Shown here: piece by piece, positions 42,840 to 49,718 of the stretch
Layout of the letters: each line of letters opens with the position of its first letter
Position numbering within the stretch: the first letter of the stretch is position 1
From: Gammaproteobacteria bacterium
GTDB taxonomy: Bacteria; Pseudomonadota; Gammaproteobacteria; Xanthomonadales; Marinicellaceae
Assembly: GCA_030430025.1 (NCBI GenBank)
Contig: JAUIGR010000003.1
Location: 1-64,000, forward strand
Direction of reading: 5' to 3'
Length of the DNA stretch: 64,000 nt
Made by a program: the position numbers and the translations under genes
Notes under the pieces: model-generated
Database searches by the model: none
Told to the model about the DNA's origin: nothing
Seen by the model: the letters and a program-made list of their open reading frames with translations, nothing else

Positions 42840-45428
42840 ATGAACTCGCAACATCGCAAGCCATTACCTGGTACCAACCTTGAATTTTATGATGCCCGAG
42901 GGGTGATTGATGGCATTCAACCTAATACTTATGATCAGTTACCATACACCTCAAAGGTATTGGCTGAAAACCTGGTACGTCGTTGCCCACCAGAAAATTT
43001 AACAGCTTCATTACAACAAATCATAGAGCGCAAGCGTGACTTGGATTTTCCCTGGTTTCCAGCGCGGGTGGTTTGTCATGATATTTTGGGTCAAACAGCT
43101 TTTGTTGATTTGGCTGGTTTACGCGATGCGATTGCTGACAAAGGAGGAGATCCTTCACAGATCAATCCTGTGGTACCCACTCAATTGATTGTTGACCATT
43201 CGTTGGCTGTTGAACATGCTGGTTTTGAGAAAGATGCATTTGAAAAAAATCGTGAAATTGAAGACCGTCGCAATGCCGATCGTTTTCGCTTCATCAATTG
43301 GTGCAAAAACGCATTCAAAAACGTCAATGTGGTGCCACCAGGTAACGGCATCATGCACCAAATCAATCTTGAGCGTATGTCACCCGTGGTGCAAAAAGTC
43401 GATGGTGTGGCCTTTCCTGACACCTTAGTGGGTACCGATTCACATACGCCCATGGTCGATGCTTTGGGTGTGATTTCTGTTGGTGTGGGTGGTTTGGAAG
43501 CCGAAAGTGTTATGTTGGGACGTGCATCTTACATGCGCCTGCCAGATATCATTGGTGTTGAAATGATGGGTACACCGCAAGCGGGCATCACCAGTACCGA
43601 TATTGTATTGGCTTTGACTGAGTTTTTACGCAAGGAGCGTGTGGTATCCAGTTATTTAGAATTCTACGGTGAAGGTGCCAATGCACTGACTTTGGGCGAT
43701 CGTGCCACCATTTCAAACATGACCCCGGAATTTGGTGCGACGGCAGCGATGTTTTATATCGATCAACAAACCCTGGACTATTTAACCCTGACTGGGCGTG
43801 ATGCCGATCAGGTTAAGTTGGTTGAACAGTATGCCAAACAAACCGGTTTGTGGGCCGATGATATGACCGGTGCTGAATATGAACGGGTATTGAAGTTTGA
43901 TTTGGGTGCAGTGGGTCGTAATATTGCCGGTCCATCCAATCCTCATGCGCGAGTTTCTGTCAATGACTTACAAGCCAAAGGATTAACCGGAGATTACCAG
44001 TCTCATGATGGTTTGATGCCAGATGGCGCTTGTATCATCGCCGCCATTACCTCGTGTACTAACACGTCTAATCCGAAAAACATGATTGCCGCTGGGTTGA
44101 TTGCGCGCAATGCCAACAAGCTTGGATTAACCCGCAAGCCCTGGGTTAAAACCTCATTGGCACCGGGCTCCAAAGCCGTGACTTTGTATTTAGAAGAGTC
44201 TGGATTGTTGCCTGAATTGGAAAACCTGGGTTTTGGTGTGGTCGCCTATGCCTGTACCTCATGTAACGGTATGAGTGGTGCTTTGAAACCTGAAATCAAA
44301 CAGGAAATCCTGGACAGAAAGCTCTATGCCACCGCTGTATTGTCAGGTAACCGCAATTTTGATGGTCGTATTCACCCACATGCCAGTGAAGCCTTTTTGG
44401 CCTCACCGCCATTGGTGGTGGCTTATGCCATTGCCGGTTCAATTCGATTTGATATTGAAAAAGATGTCTTAGGTCTCGATAAAGACGGTAACGAAATACG
44501 CTTGAAAGATATTTGGCCGACTGATGAAGAAATCAATCAAGTCATTGCAGAAAGCGTTAAACCTGAACATTTCAAACAGGTTTATGAGCCGATGTTCAAT
44601 ATTCAGGACATCATCGCCAAACACACCAGTCCGCTGTATGATTGGGATCCAAAATCAACCTATATTCAACGTCCACCCTATTGGGAAGGGGCTTTAGCCA
44701 AACCTCGCACCATGCAAGGCATGCGACCATTGGCTGTGTTGGGTGATAACATCACTACCGACCACTTGTCGCCATCCAATGCAATTCAAGCCTCCAGCGC
44801 TGCTGGTGAATACCTGGCCAAAATGGGCTTGCCGGAAGAAGACTTTAACTCTTACGCCACACACCGTGGTGATCACTTAACGGCACAACGTGCCACCTTT
44901 GCCAATCCAAAATTGCTCAATGAAATGGTCTTGGATGAGAAAGGTGAAATCATTCAGGGCTCTTTGGCCCGCCTTGAACCAGAAGGCAAGCAAATGCGTA
45001 TGTGGGAAACCATTGAAACTTACATGAACCGAGAACAACCTTTAATCATCATCGCTGGTGCTGATTATGGCCAGGGCTCTTCACGTGACTGGGCCGCTAA
45101 AGGCGTGCGCTTGGCCGGTGTTGAAGTGATTGTGGCCGAAGGCTTTGAACGCATTCACCGCACCAATTTAATTGGCATGGGTGTCTTACCTTTGGAGTTC
45201 ACCAACGGTGAAACCCGCAAAACATACAACATCGATGGCACCGAAACTTATGATGTTCAAGGAGACATCGCACCAGGCGCTGACATGCAAGTGGTGATGA
45301 CCCGTAAAAACGGCGAACAAGTCACCATTCCAGTGAAGTCCAGACTGGATACTGCTGAAGAAGTGTCCATTTATGAAGCGGGCGGGGTGCTGCAGCGTTT
45401 TGCCAATGATTTTTTGGCCGGAAACTAA
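42840..45428 (+). CDS. acnD: Fe/S-dependent 2-methylcitrate dehydratase AcnD
   Basis: An 862-aa aconitase-superfamily enzyme. The N-terminus ('RKPLPGTNLEFYDAR', 'LPYTSKVLAENLVRRCPPE', 'DFPWFPARVVCHDILGQTA') matches the AcnD type rather than AcnA. Cluster cysteines lie in 'AITSCTNTSNP' and 'AYACTSCNGMSG', and the swivel domain has 'ADYGQGSSRDWAAKG'. AcnD dehydrates 2-methylcitrate in propionate catabolism and normally works with PrpF. Here prpF is present only as broken copies from 46338 on, with foreign-looking genes in between. The gene has 'aggga' upstream and follows the beta-helix terminator. Confidence 0.93.
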   Translation: MNSQHRKPLPGTNLEFYDARGVIDGIQPNTYDQLPYTSKVLAENLVRRCPPENLTASLQQIIERKRDLDFPWFPARVVCHDILGQTAFVDLAGLRDAIADKGGDPSQINPVVPTQLIVDHSLAVEHAGFEKDAFEKNREIEDRRNADRFRFINWCKNAFKNVNVVPPGNGIMHQINLERMSPVVQKVDGVAFPDTLVGTDSHTPMVDALGVISVGVGGLEAESVMLGRASYMRLPDIIGVEMMGTPQAGITSTDIVLALTEFLRKERVVSSYLEFYGEGANALTLGDRATISNMTPEFGATAAMFYIDQQTLDYLTLTGRDADQVKLVEQYAKQTGLWADDMTGAEYERVLKFDLGAVGRNIAGPSNPHARVSVNDLQAKGLTGDYQSHDGLMPDGACIIAAITSCTNTSNPKNMIAAGLIARNANKLGLTRKPWVKTSLAPGSKAVTLYLEESGLLPELENLGFGVVAYACTSCNGMSGALKPEIKQEILDRKLYATAVLSGNRNFDGRIHPHASEAFLASPPLVVAYAIAGSIRFDIEKDVLGLDKDGNEIRLKDIWPTDEEINQVIAESVKPEHFKQVYEPMFNIQDIIAKHTSPLYDWDPKSTYIQRPPYWEGALAKPRTMQGMRPLAVLGDNITTDHLSPSNAIQASSAAGEYLAKMGLPEEDFNSYATHRGDHLTAQRATFANPKLLNEMVLDEKGEIIQGSLARLEPEGKQMRMWETIETYMNREQPLIIIAGADYGQGSSRDWAAKGVRLAGVEVIVAEGFERIHRTNLIGMGVLPLEFTNGETRKTYNIDGTETYDVQGDIAPGADMQVVMTRKNGEQVTIPVKSRLDTAEEVSIYEAGGVLQRFANDFLAGN

Positions 45429-45432
45429 AAAG

Positions 45433-46290
45433 ATGGAAGAACCATCATTTATTACTACTCCAGTAAAACTTTTCAAACTCGGAGAATTAGTTTCAACTGG
45501 CACTGGTTTTTTTGTTGGTCACAAATATGGTAGTAAAGGAATAATATTTCTTGTAACAAATTATCATGTAATTACTGGTAACAGTCCTCAAGATGGTAAA
45601 ACACCAATAGGAGATAATATTGAAATATTTATGCACGAATCTAAAAGTCATCCAGGGAAAGTTAGAAGTTTATTAATTCCATTATATGATGAAAGGATGA
45701 TTCCATTATGGATTCAAAGTAAGGATGATAAAGAAGCTGACCTGGCGATAATTCCCCTTGAAATTGATATGTTGAAGGGGCTAAAAGAGTTTTTCGCTAT
45801 TAATCAAAATTGGTCAACTAATGAATTAAAAGTTAGTGTTTCATCAAAAGTCTCAGTAATTGGATATCCTTATAACTTTAGAGATGAGGTTAATTTCCTA
45901 CCTATCTGGAAAACAGGTAGTATTGCAAGTGAGCCAAGCACCTCTTTTAATGGTAAAGATTTAATAATTATAGATATTTCTGCATTTCCTGGAATGTCTG
46001 GAGCTCCTGTATTTGCGAATGCTAATGGCTCATATGAAACATTAAATGGAGAGGTGAAATTTGGAAATGTAAAAAAATTGGTTGGGATTTATGCAAGTAT
46101 GCAAATGTTCAATGAATTCAAATATTTGGAACAGATAAACAATAATTCAAATTATGGAATTTTACAGTCTCAATCACTCCAATTAGGACATGTATGGAAA
46201 GCTTCAATCATATTTGAATTATTAAATAATTTTAATGTTAATCAGTATGAAAAGTTACATAACAAGAAACTAATGGTAAATCTTTTCTAG
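45433..46290 (+). CDS. Trypsin-like serine protease domain protein
   Basis: A 285-aa protein with the chymotrypsin-type triad: His in 'LVTNYHVITG', Asp in 'KEADLAIIPLE' and Ser in 'AFPGMSGAPVF'. No signal peptide is evident, so it is probably cytoplasmic. The start at 45433 is 4 nt after the acnD stop; a longer in-frame start at 45373 lies inside acnD. The gene is markedly more AT-rich than acnD and uses different codons (many AAT, ATA and AGA), which suggests recent transfer. It sits where prpF would be expected. It may be a stand-alone stress or defence protease; no partner is recognised. Confidence 0.82.
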   Translation: MEEPSFITTPVKLFKLGELVSTGTGFFVGHKYGSKGIIFLVTNYHVITGNSPQDGKTPIGDNIEIFMHESKSHPGKVRSLLIPLYDERMIPLWIQSKDDKEADLAIIPLEIDMLKGLKEFFAINQNWSTNELKVSVSSKVSVIGYPYNFRDEVNFLPIWKTGSIASEPSTSFNGKDLIIIDISAFPGMSGAPVFANANGSYETLNGEVKFGNVKKLVGIYASMQMFNEFKYLEQINNNSNYGILQSQSLQLGHVWKASIIFELLNNFNVNQYEKLHNKKLMVNLF

Positions 46291-46337
46291 ACTTTTCATA
46301 TTATGAAAAAAACTTAAACTTTATATTCATATTGATA

Positions 46338-46528
46338 ATGACACACAAACCACAAATTAAAATCCTCGCCACTTATATGCGGGGTGGTGCGTCCAAGGGC
46401 GTGTTTTTTTAAGCTCACTGATTTTCTTGAATAGGCTCAGGTGCTTGGTGAATACCGGGATAAGCTGTTGCTGCTGATGATTGTCAGTGCTGATTCCTAT
46501 GGTTATCAACCATTTATGGGTTGAGGGG
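46338..46528 (+). pseudogene. prpF: Broken prpF fragment, copy 1
   Basis: It starts like PrpF ('THKPQIKILATYMRGGASKG'), hits an in-frame stop after 'VFF', then continues in a shifted frame with further stops while the DNA still aligns with copy 2 at 47160 (for example 'gataagct.ttgct.c', 'tcctatggt'). Similarity fades around 46528. It is clearly non-functional. PrpF isomerises 2-methylaconitate after AcnD action. Confidence 0.85.
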
Positions 46529-46567
46529 ATTACCGTTAAATCTCACTTTGACACGAAAATCCAAGAA

Positions 46568-46586
46568 ACAACATTTGTTGTATGAT
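46568..46586 (+). promoter_or_regulatory. Candidate operator and -10 box of the toxin-antitoxin pair
   Basis: Inverted repeat ACAACA-TT-TGTTGT (46568-46581) abuts TATGAT (46581-46586), 28 nt ahead of the GTG chosen as antitoxin start. Antitoxins of this type usually repress their own promoter through such repeats. A matching -35 box is not clear. Confidence 0.4.
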
Positions 46587-46613
46587 ATCTTCAGTTCCAA
46601 CTGGTATTTTACT

Positions 46614-46856
46614 GTGCGACTCTCTATCGAAATTACACCCGAACAACACCAATTACTGAAAGTGGCAGCGGCTTTGCAAGGCGAGTCCATTAAAAACTAT
46701 GTGCTCAAAAGGGCTTTGCCAGATATTGATGAAAATGAAGCTTTGGCACATTTGGAATCATTTCTGAAGCCAAGAGTCACTGCGGCGAAAGAAGGCAAAT
46801 TCAGCAATAAAACGGTCTCTGAAATTTTTAAAACGGTATTAGATGGAACAAAATAA
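46614..46856 (+). CDS. Ribbon-helix-helix antitoxin (ParD/RelB-like)
   Basis: An 80-aa protein whose N-terminus 'VRLSIEITPEQHQLLKVAAA' is a ribbon-helix-helix DNA-binding fold, followed by 'LQGESIKNYVLKRALPDIDE' and a C-terminal toxin-binding region. The GTG at 46614 is preferred. A longer frame opens at a TTG (46521), but its first 31 codons cover the prpF remnant and the promoter palindrome. It overlaps the toxin gene by 14 nt, as usual for such pairs. Confidence 0.8.
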   Translation: MRLSIEITPEQHQLLKVAAALQGESIKNYVLKRALPDIDENEALAHLESFLKPRVTAAKEGKFSNKTVSEIFKTVLDGTK

Positions 46857-47163
46857 AAGCTTTTATTTGCTGACCAGCGATGCAGAAAGTGACTTGTTTG
46901 AAATTGCCGAATATACCTTGAAGAACTGGGGAATAGATGCGCTGCATCGATACCAAAAAGAATTAACTTTTGCTTTTGAGTCAATTGCAAATGGTACGGC
47001 CTTGAATCGACAGCCTTTCACTCAGTTGCCTGAAGTGCATATCAGTAAAAGTCAGAAGCATTTTATTTTTTATATTTTTTAAGAGAAGATTCCTGTCATT
47101 ATTGCTGTTATTCATGAGCAAAGGGACGTGGTAGCTCTTTTAACCTCAAAATTAACATCATGA
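46843..47163 (+). pseudogene. ParE/RelE-family toxin gene with in-frame stop
   Basis: The first 79 codons ('DAESDLFEIAEYTLKNWGID', 'RYQKELTFAFESIANG', 'PEVHISKSQKHFIFYIF') match the ParE fold, then a TAA stands at 47080-47082. The same frame continues past it without another stop for 26 codons reading 'EKIPVIIAVIHEQRDVVALL', which is the usual final strand and helix of this family, up to a TGA at 47161-47163. The simplest reading is a nonsense mutation (probably in a Glu codon). The product of 46843-47082 would lack the last strand and is probably inactive. Confidence 0.75.
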
Positions 47164-47518
47164 CAAACAAACCACAAATAAAGATCCTCGCCACATATAT
47201 GCGGGGTGGTACGTCCAAGGGCGTTTTTTTTAAATTGACTGATTTACCTGAAAAGGCGCAAGTGCCTGGTGAATGCCGCGATAAGCTATTGCTACGGGTG
47301 ATTGGCAGCCCTGATCCTTATGGTAAGCAGACCGATGGCATGGGTGGGGCGACTTCTAGTACGTCTAAAACAGTGATTTTATCGAAAAGTGATGAAGCTG
47401 GGCATGATGTCGATTATTTGTTTGGGCAAGTGGCTATTGATAAAGTCTTTGTTGATTGGAGTGGTGATTGTCAGATTAAGTCTGAACTTCTACAGGTAAT
47501 TTAACCACAGCGGTGGGT
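47160..47518 (+). pseudogene. prpF: Broken prpF fragment, copy 2
   Basis: The first 104 codons match PrpF well ('LATYMRGGTSKGVFFKLTDL', 'RVIGSPDPYGKQTDGMGGAT', 'DYLFGQVAIDKVFVDWSGDC'). Then a 23-nt insertion (47472-47494) shifts the frame and the ORF stops at 47504. After the insertion the DNA again encodes the PrpF block 'GNLTAAVG' (47495-47518) in the new frame, then similarity ends. Full PrpF is near 390 aa, so about 70% is missing. The ATG overlaps the former end of the toxin gene. Confidence 0.88.
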
Positions 47519-47530
47519 TGCCAATGGTGG

Positions 47531-48100
47531 CTAGTCCATATGAGCTTTTAGAAACGCTCTGGCTGTCCTTAAAGATCTTTTGATGGAGCTTTCTGAGCAT
47601 CCATAACTATTAGCTAATTCTTGTAGTTCGAACCCACCATAAAAGCGCATGACAATCAGTTCACTCAATGCAGGATCCATTGCGGTCAATGCTTCTATGG
47701 CATTATCCATCGCAAGGATTTCAGATGCGCTCATTGCAGAAGATGAATCTTCGCTTGCATCTAGCTGAGTGATGTTAACTTGTTGTAAATGACCACCGTT
47801 TTTATCATTATGATATTTTCGTAAATGATCGATAACCATATGACGCATGATCCTTGACATCAGTGAGTAAAAATGGCTTCTACTAGCAAAGTGGAGAGAT
47901 TTTTTTTGGTAGATTTTAATGATTGCTTCATGCACAACAGCACTGGTATCCAGTGTTGCACTTCTTGATGATGCTTGTAATGCTGATCGTGCAAGCTTGG
48001 TGAGTTCCTGATAGAGTTCTTCAGGTAGTTCATTGACTAAATTGTTGTTAATTATCTCTGTTAGATTGTTTGGTTCCACCCACCCACCTTTAATATACAC
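47531..48100 (-). CDS. ECF-type sigma factor (TIGR02999-like)
   Basis: A 189-aa sigma-70-family protein. Region 2 ('LYQELTKLARSALQASSRSA', 'TLDTSAVVHEAIIKIY', 'FYSLMSRIMRHMVIDHLRKY') and region 4 ('LIVMRFYGGFELQELANSYG', 'CSESSIKRSLRTARAFLKAH') follow the pattern of the TIGR02999 ECF subgroup. No anti-sigma gene is adjacent on its strand. Its 3' end lies 12 nt from the end of the prpF remnant, so the remnant's truncation point coincides with this gene's edge. Confidence 0.88.
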   Translation of the reverse strand: MYIKGGWVEPNNLTEIINNNLVNELPEELYQELTKLARSALQASSRSATLDTSAVVHEAIIKIYQKKSLHFASRSHFYSLMSRIMRHMVIDHLRKYHNDKNGGHLQQVNITQLDASEDSSSAMSASEILAMDNAIEALTAMDPALSELIVMRFYGGFELQELANSYGCSESSIKRSLRTARAFLKAHMD

Positions 48101-48423
48101 CTATACAACTCCCGGGTTTTGCCATCTTAACATAAGTACACAAGATGCTTGTTGTAGGTCTCTACTCATTTGTTTGTCAATGTATCAAAAATATGATGTA
48201 TCTTTCTATATTTTTACAAGCTTGACATAACTAGTATTAAAAAAGTGTTTTTTTAGAAAGAAATACAGCTGTTCAGGTAATCTGTATGCGAATTTAGCAA
48301 TCAAATTGGCCATCTAACAAGAATGTTGGTGCGGCTGCCCAATAATGGGCAATTCTGACATAAGTTATTAGACACAGGTTCAGTCTTTTATTGTCTGGTG
48401 TTTTTTGCTTACAAATATCTAAC
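48101..48423. other. Gene-free interval between two minus-strand regulatory genes
   Basis: The 323 bp upstream of the TIGR02999-like sigma gene must contain its promoter. A small inverted repeat TGCCCA-ATAA-TGGGCA lies at 48336-48351. No gene or clear terminator is recognised. Confidence 0.6.
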
Positions 48424-49119
48424 TCAATTAAGTCTTTGAAGATTCTTTTTGAGAGAAGCTTCAATTTTCGCTGTTTCTTCATATGGGCGAGCAATGATAG
48501 CAGCAGAACCTTTGTCCAGTGCGATCACTTTACCCTTATAACCTTTCATTTGCAGTTGAATGCTTTTTTCTATGGGAGAGTTGGGCATGTATAAAACAGT
48601 GATAGGTTGGCTATAATCGTTCATAAACACCATGCGTGCACCGGTTCCATCAAGTGTTGAACATAGTTTCATGAAATGAATATTCCCCAATTGTTCATTG
48701 GCTTGAGCGCCCAAACTGGTGAATAAGGGTTGTAACTCCTGGTATGGTATTTCATCTTCAGACATATATACTGCTGGCTCTAGAATTAGGGCCTCATTGA
48801 TAAAATCTTCGAGGTCTGAAGTGGGCCGTGGACCAAAGAACAGTAAACTAATGGTTGTGATAACAAATACAGTAGCAGCTAGGCTCCAATATTGTTTTTT
48901 ACTGATTTTATCGTTACTAAAGTTTTGGCTGAATATAATGGCTGACTTTTGTAATTCTGGTACGGGAATATTGATGGCTTCGAGTAACAGTTTTTCTTGC
49001 TTCATCGCTTTTTTATAGGCAGCACAGCAGATGGGGTCATTTTTTTTAGCTTCCAGAAATTGAGGGTCTTTAGAGTATGGATTGGTATCAAGCAATCGTT
49101 TGAAATCTTCGAAGTTCAT
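48424..49119 (-). CDS. DUF3379-type membrane protein, putative anti-sigma factor
   Basis: A 231-aa protein starting 'MNFEDFKRLLDTNPYSKDPQ', followed by a short cytoplasmic domain, one membrane helix (about residues 81-99, 'WSLAATVFVITTISLLFF') and a periplasmic domain with 'VYMSEDEIPYQELQPLFTSL' and 'MVFMNDYSQPITVLYMPN'. This matches DUF3379 proteins, which sit beside ECF sigma genes and are likely anti-sigma factors. The longer frame to 49239 lies in the sigma gene and is not used. It overlaps the sigma gene by 4 nt. Confidence 0.85.
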   Translation of the reverse strand: MNFEDFKRLLDTNPYSKDPQFLEAKKNDPICCAAYKKAMKQEKLLLEAINIPVPELQKSAIIFSQNFSNDKISKKQYWSLAATVFVITTISLLFFGPRPTSDLEDFINEALILEPAVYMSEDEIPYQELQPLFTSLGAQANEQLGNIHFMKLCSTLDGTGARMVFMNDYSQPITVLYMPNSPIEKSIQLQMKGYKGKVIALDKGSAAIIARPYEETAKIEASLKKNLQRLN

Positions 49120-49631
49120 GCTTTGGCCCCTATTTGGCTGGTCTTTTTGAGTTTGTTTTTGAGTTGTTCCCTCGCTCGAAACAGTTGTGTCATCACTGCA
49201 TTTGTTGAAATGCCTAATTGTGTCGCAATTTCTTCGCAACTGAACCCACCAATGATTTGCAGCAATAACGGTTCTGCATATTTAGGTTCCAGAGACATCA
49301 TGGCTTGTCGAGTGATTTTAATCTCCATGATTTGGTCTGGTGTTCGATGCTTGATGTCTTCGATATCGACTTCCATTTCATCGAGACTTTGTGTGTTGAG
49401 TTTCTTTTTCTCGAATTGACGTGCAAACTCTCTTCTTAATATAGTAAATATCCAGCTTTTGGCGGCTTTCTCATCTTTCAGTTTTGTGATTGAACGCCAG
49501 GCTCTTAAATAGGTTTCTTGAACTAAATCACCTGCTATCTGTTCATCTTTACTTAACCAGTAAGCGAATCGATACAAATCCTCGTAGAGGTGGCTGATCA
49601 ATGCATCGAATTTTCTTTGTTTGGTGCTCAT
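49116..49631 (-). CDS. RNA polymerase ECF sigma factor
   Basis: A 171-aa ECF sigma factor. Region 2 is 'LYRFAYWLSKDEQIAGDLVQ' with 'TYLRAWRSI', and region 4 is 'EPLLLQIIGGFSCEEIATQL' with 'GISTNAVMTQLFRAREQLK'. The 3' end overlaps the DUF3379 gene (ATGA), giving a sigma/anti-sigma pair. It is divergent from the oligopeptidase B gene across 87 bp. Confidence 0.93.
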   Translation of the reverse strand: MSTKQRKFDALISHLYEDLYRFAYWLSKDEQIAGDLVQETYLRAWRSITKLKDEKAAKSWIFTILRREFARQFEKKKLNTQSLDEMEVDIEDIKHRTPDQIMEIKITRQAMMSLEPKYAEPLLLQIIGGFSCEEIATQLGISTNAVMTQLFRAREQLKNKLKKTSQIGAKA

Positions 49632-49679
49632 GTGATATAAAGACCTGAATATCTCAATTTTATTTCAAAATGCAGAGAA

Positions 49680-49707
49680 TTGTTGTAATCTCTGCTTTTT
49701 TTATATT
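49680..49707 (+). promoter_or_regulatory. Candidate promoter overlapping a terminator-like hairpin
   Basis: TTGTTG (49680-49685), 16 bp, TATATT (49702-49707) would start transcription about 5 nt before the ptrB ATG, so the mRNA would be nearly leaderless; no ribosome site is seen ahead of the ATG. The same DNA forms GCAGAGA (49672-49678) / TCTCTGC (49689-49695) followed by seven T, an alternative reading as an intrinsic terminator. Confidence 0.35.
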
Positions 49708-49718
49708 CAGTCCAGACT

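Noticed and set aside
42840-45428. Call as aconitase AcnA
   Set aside because: The N-terminal blocks and the prpF remnants downstream fit AcnD better than AcnA or AcnB.
46293-46309. TTTTCATA-T-TATGAAAA palindrome as terminator of the protease gene
   Set aside because: A one-base centre cannot form a stable loop with the full stem and no T-run follows; it may be an operator but nothing supports this.
46521-46613. Long N-terminal extension of the antitoxin
   Set aside because: It begins at a TTG inside the prpF remnant and crosses the promoter palindrome; the fold starts at the GTG at 46614.
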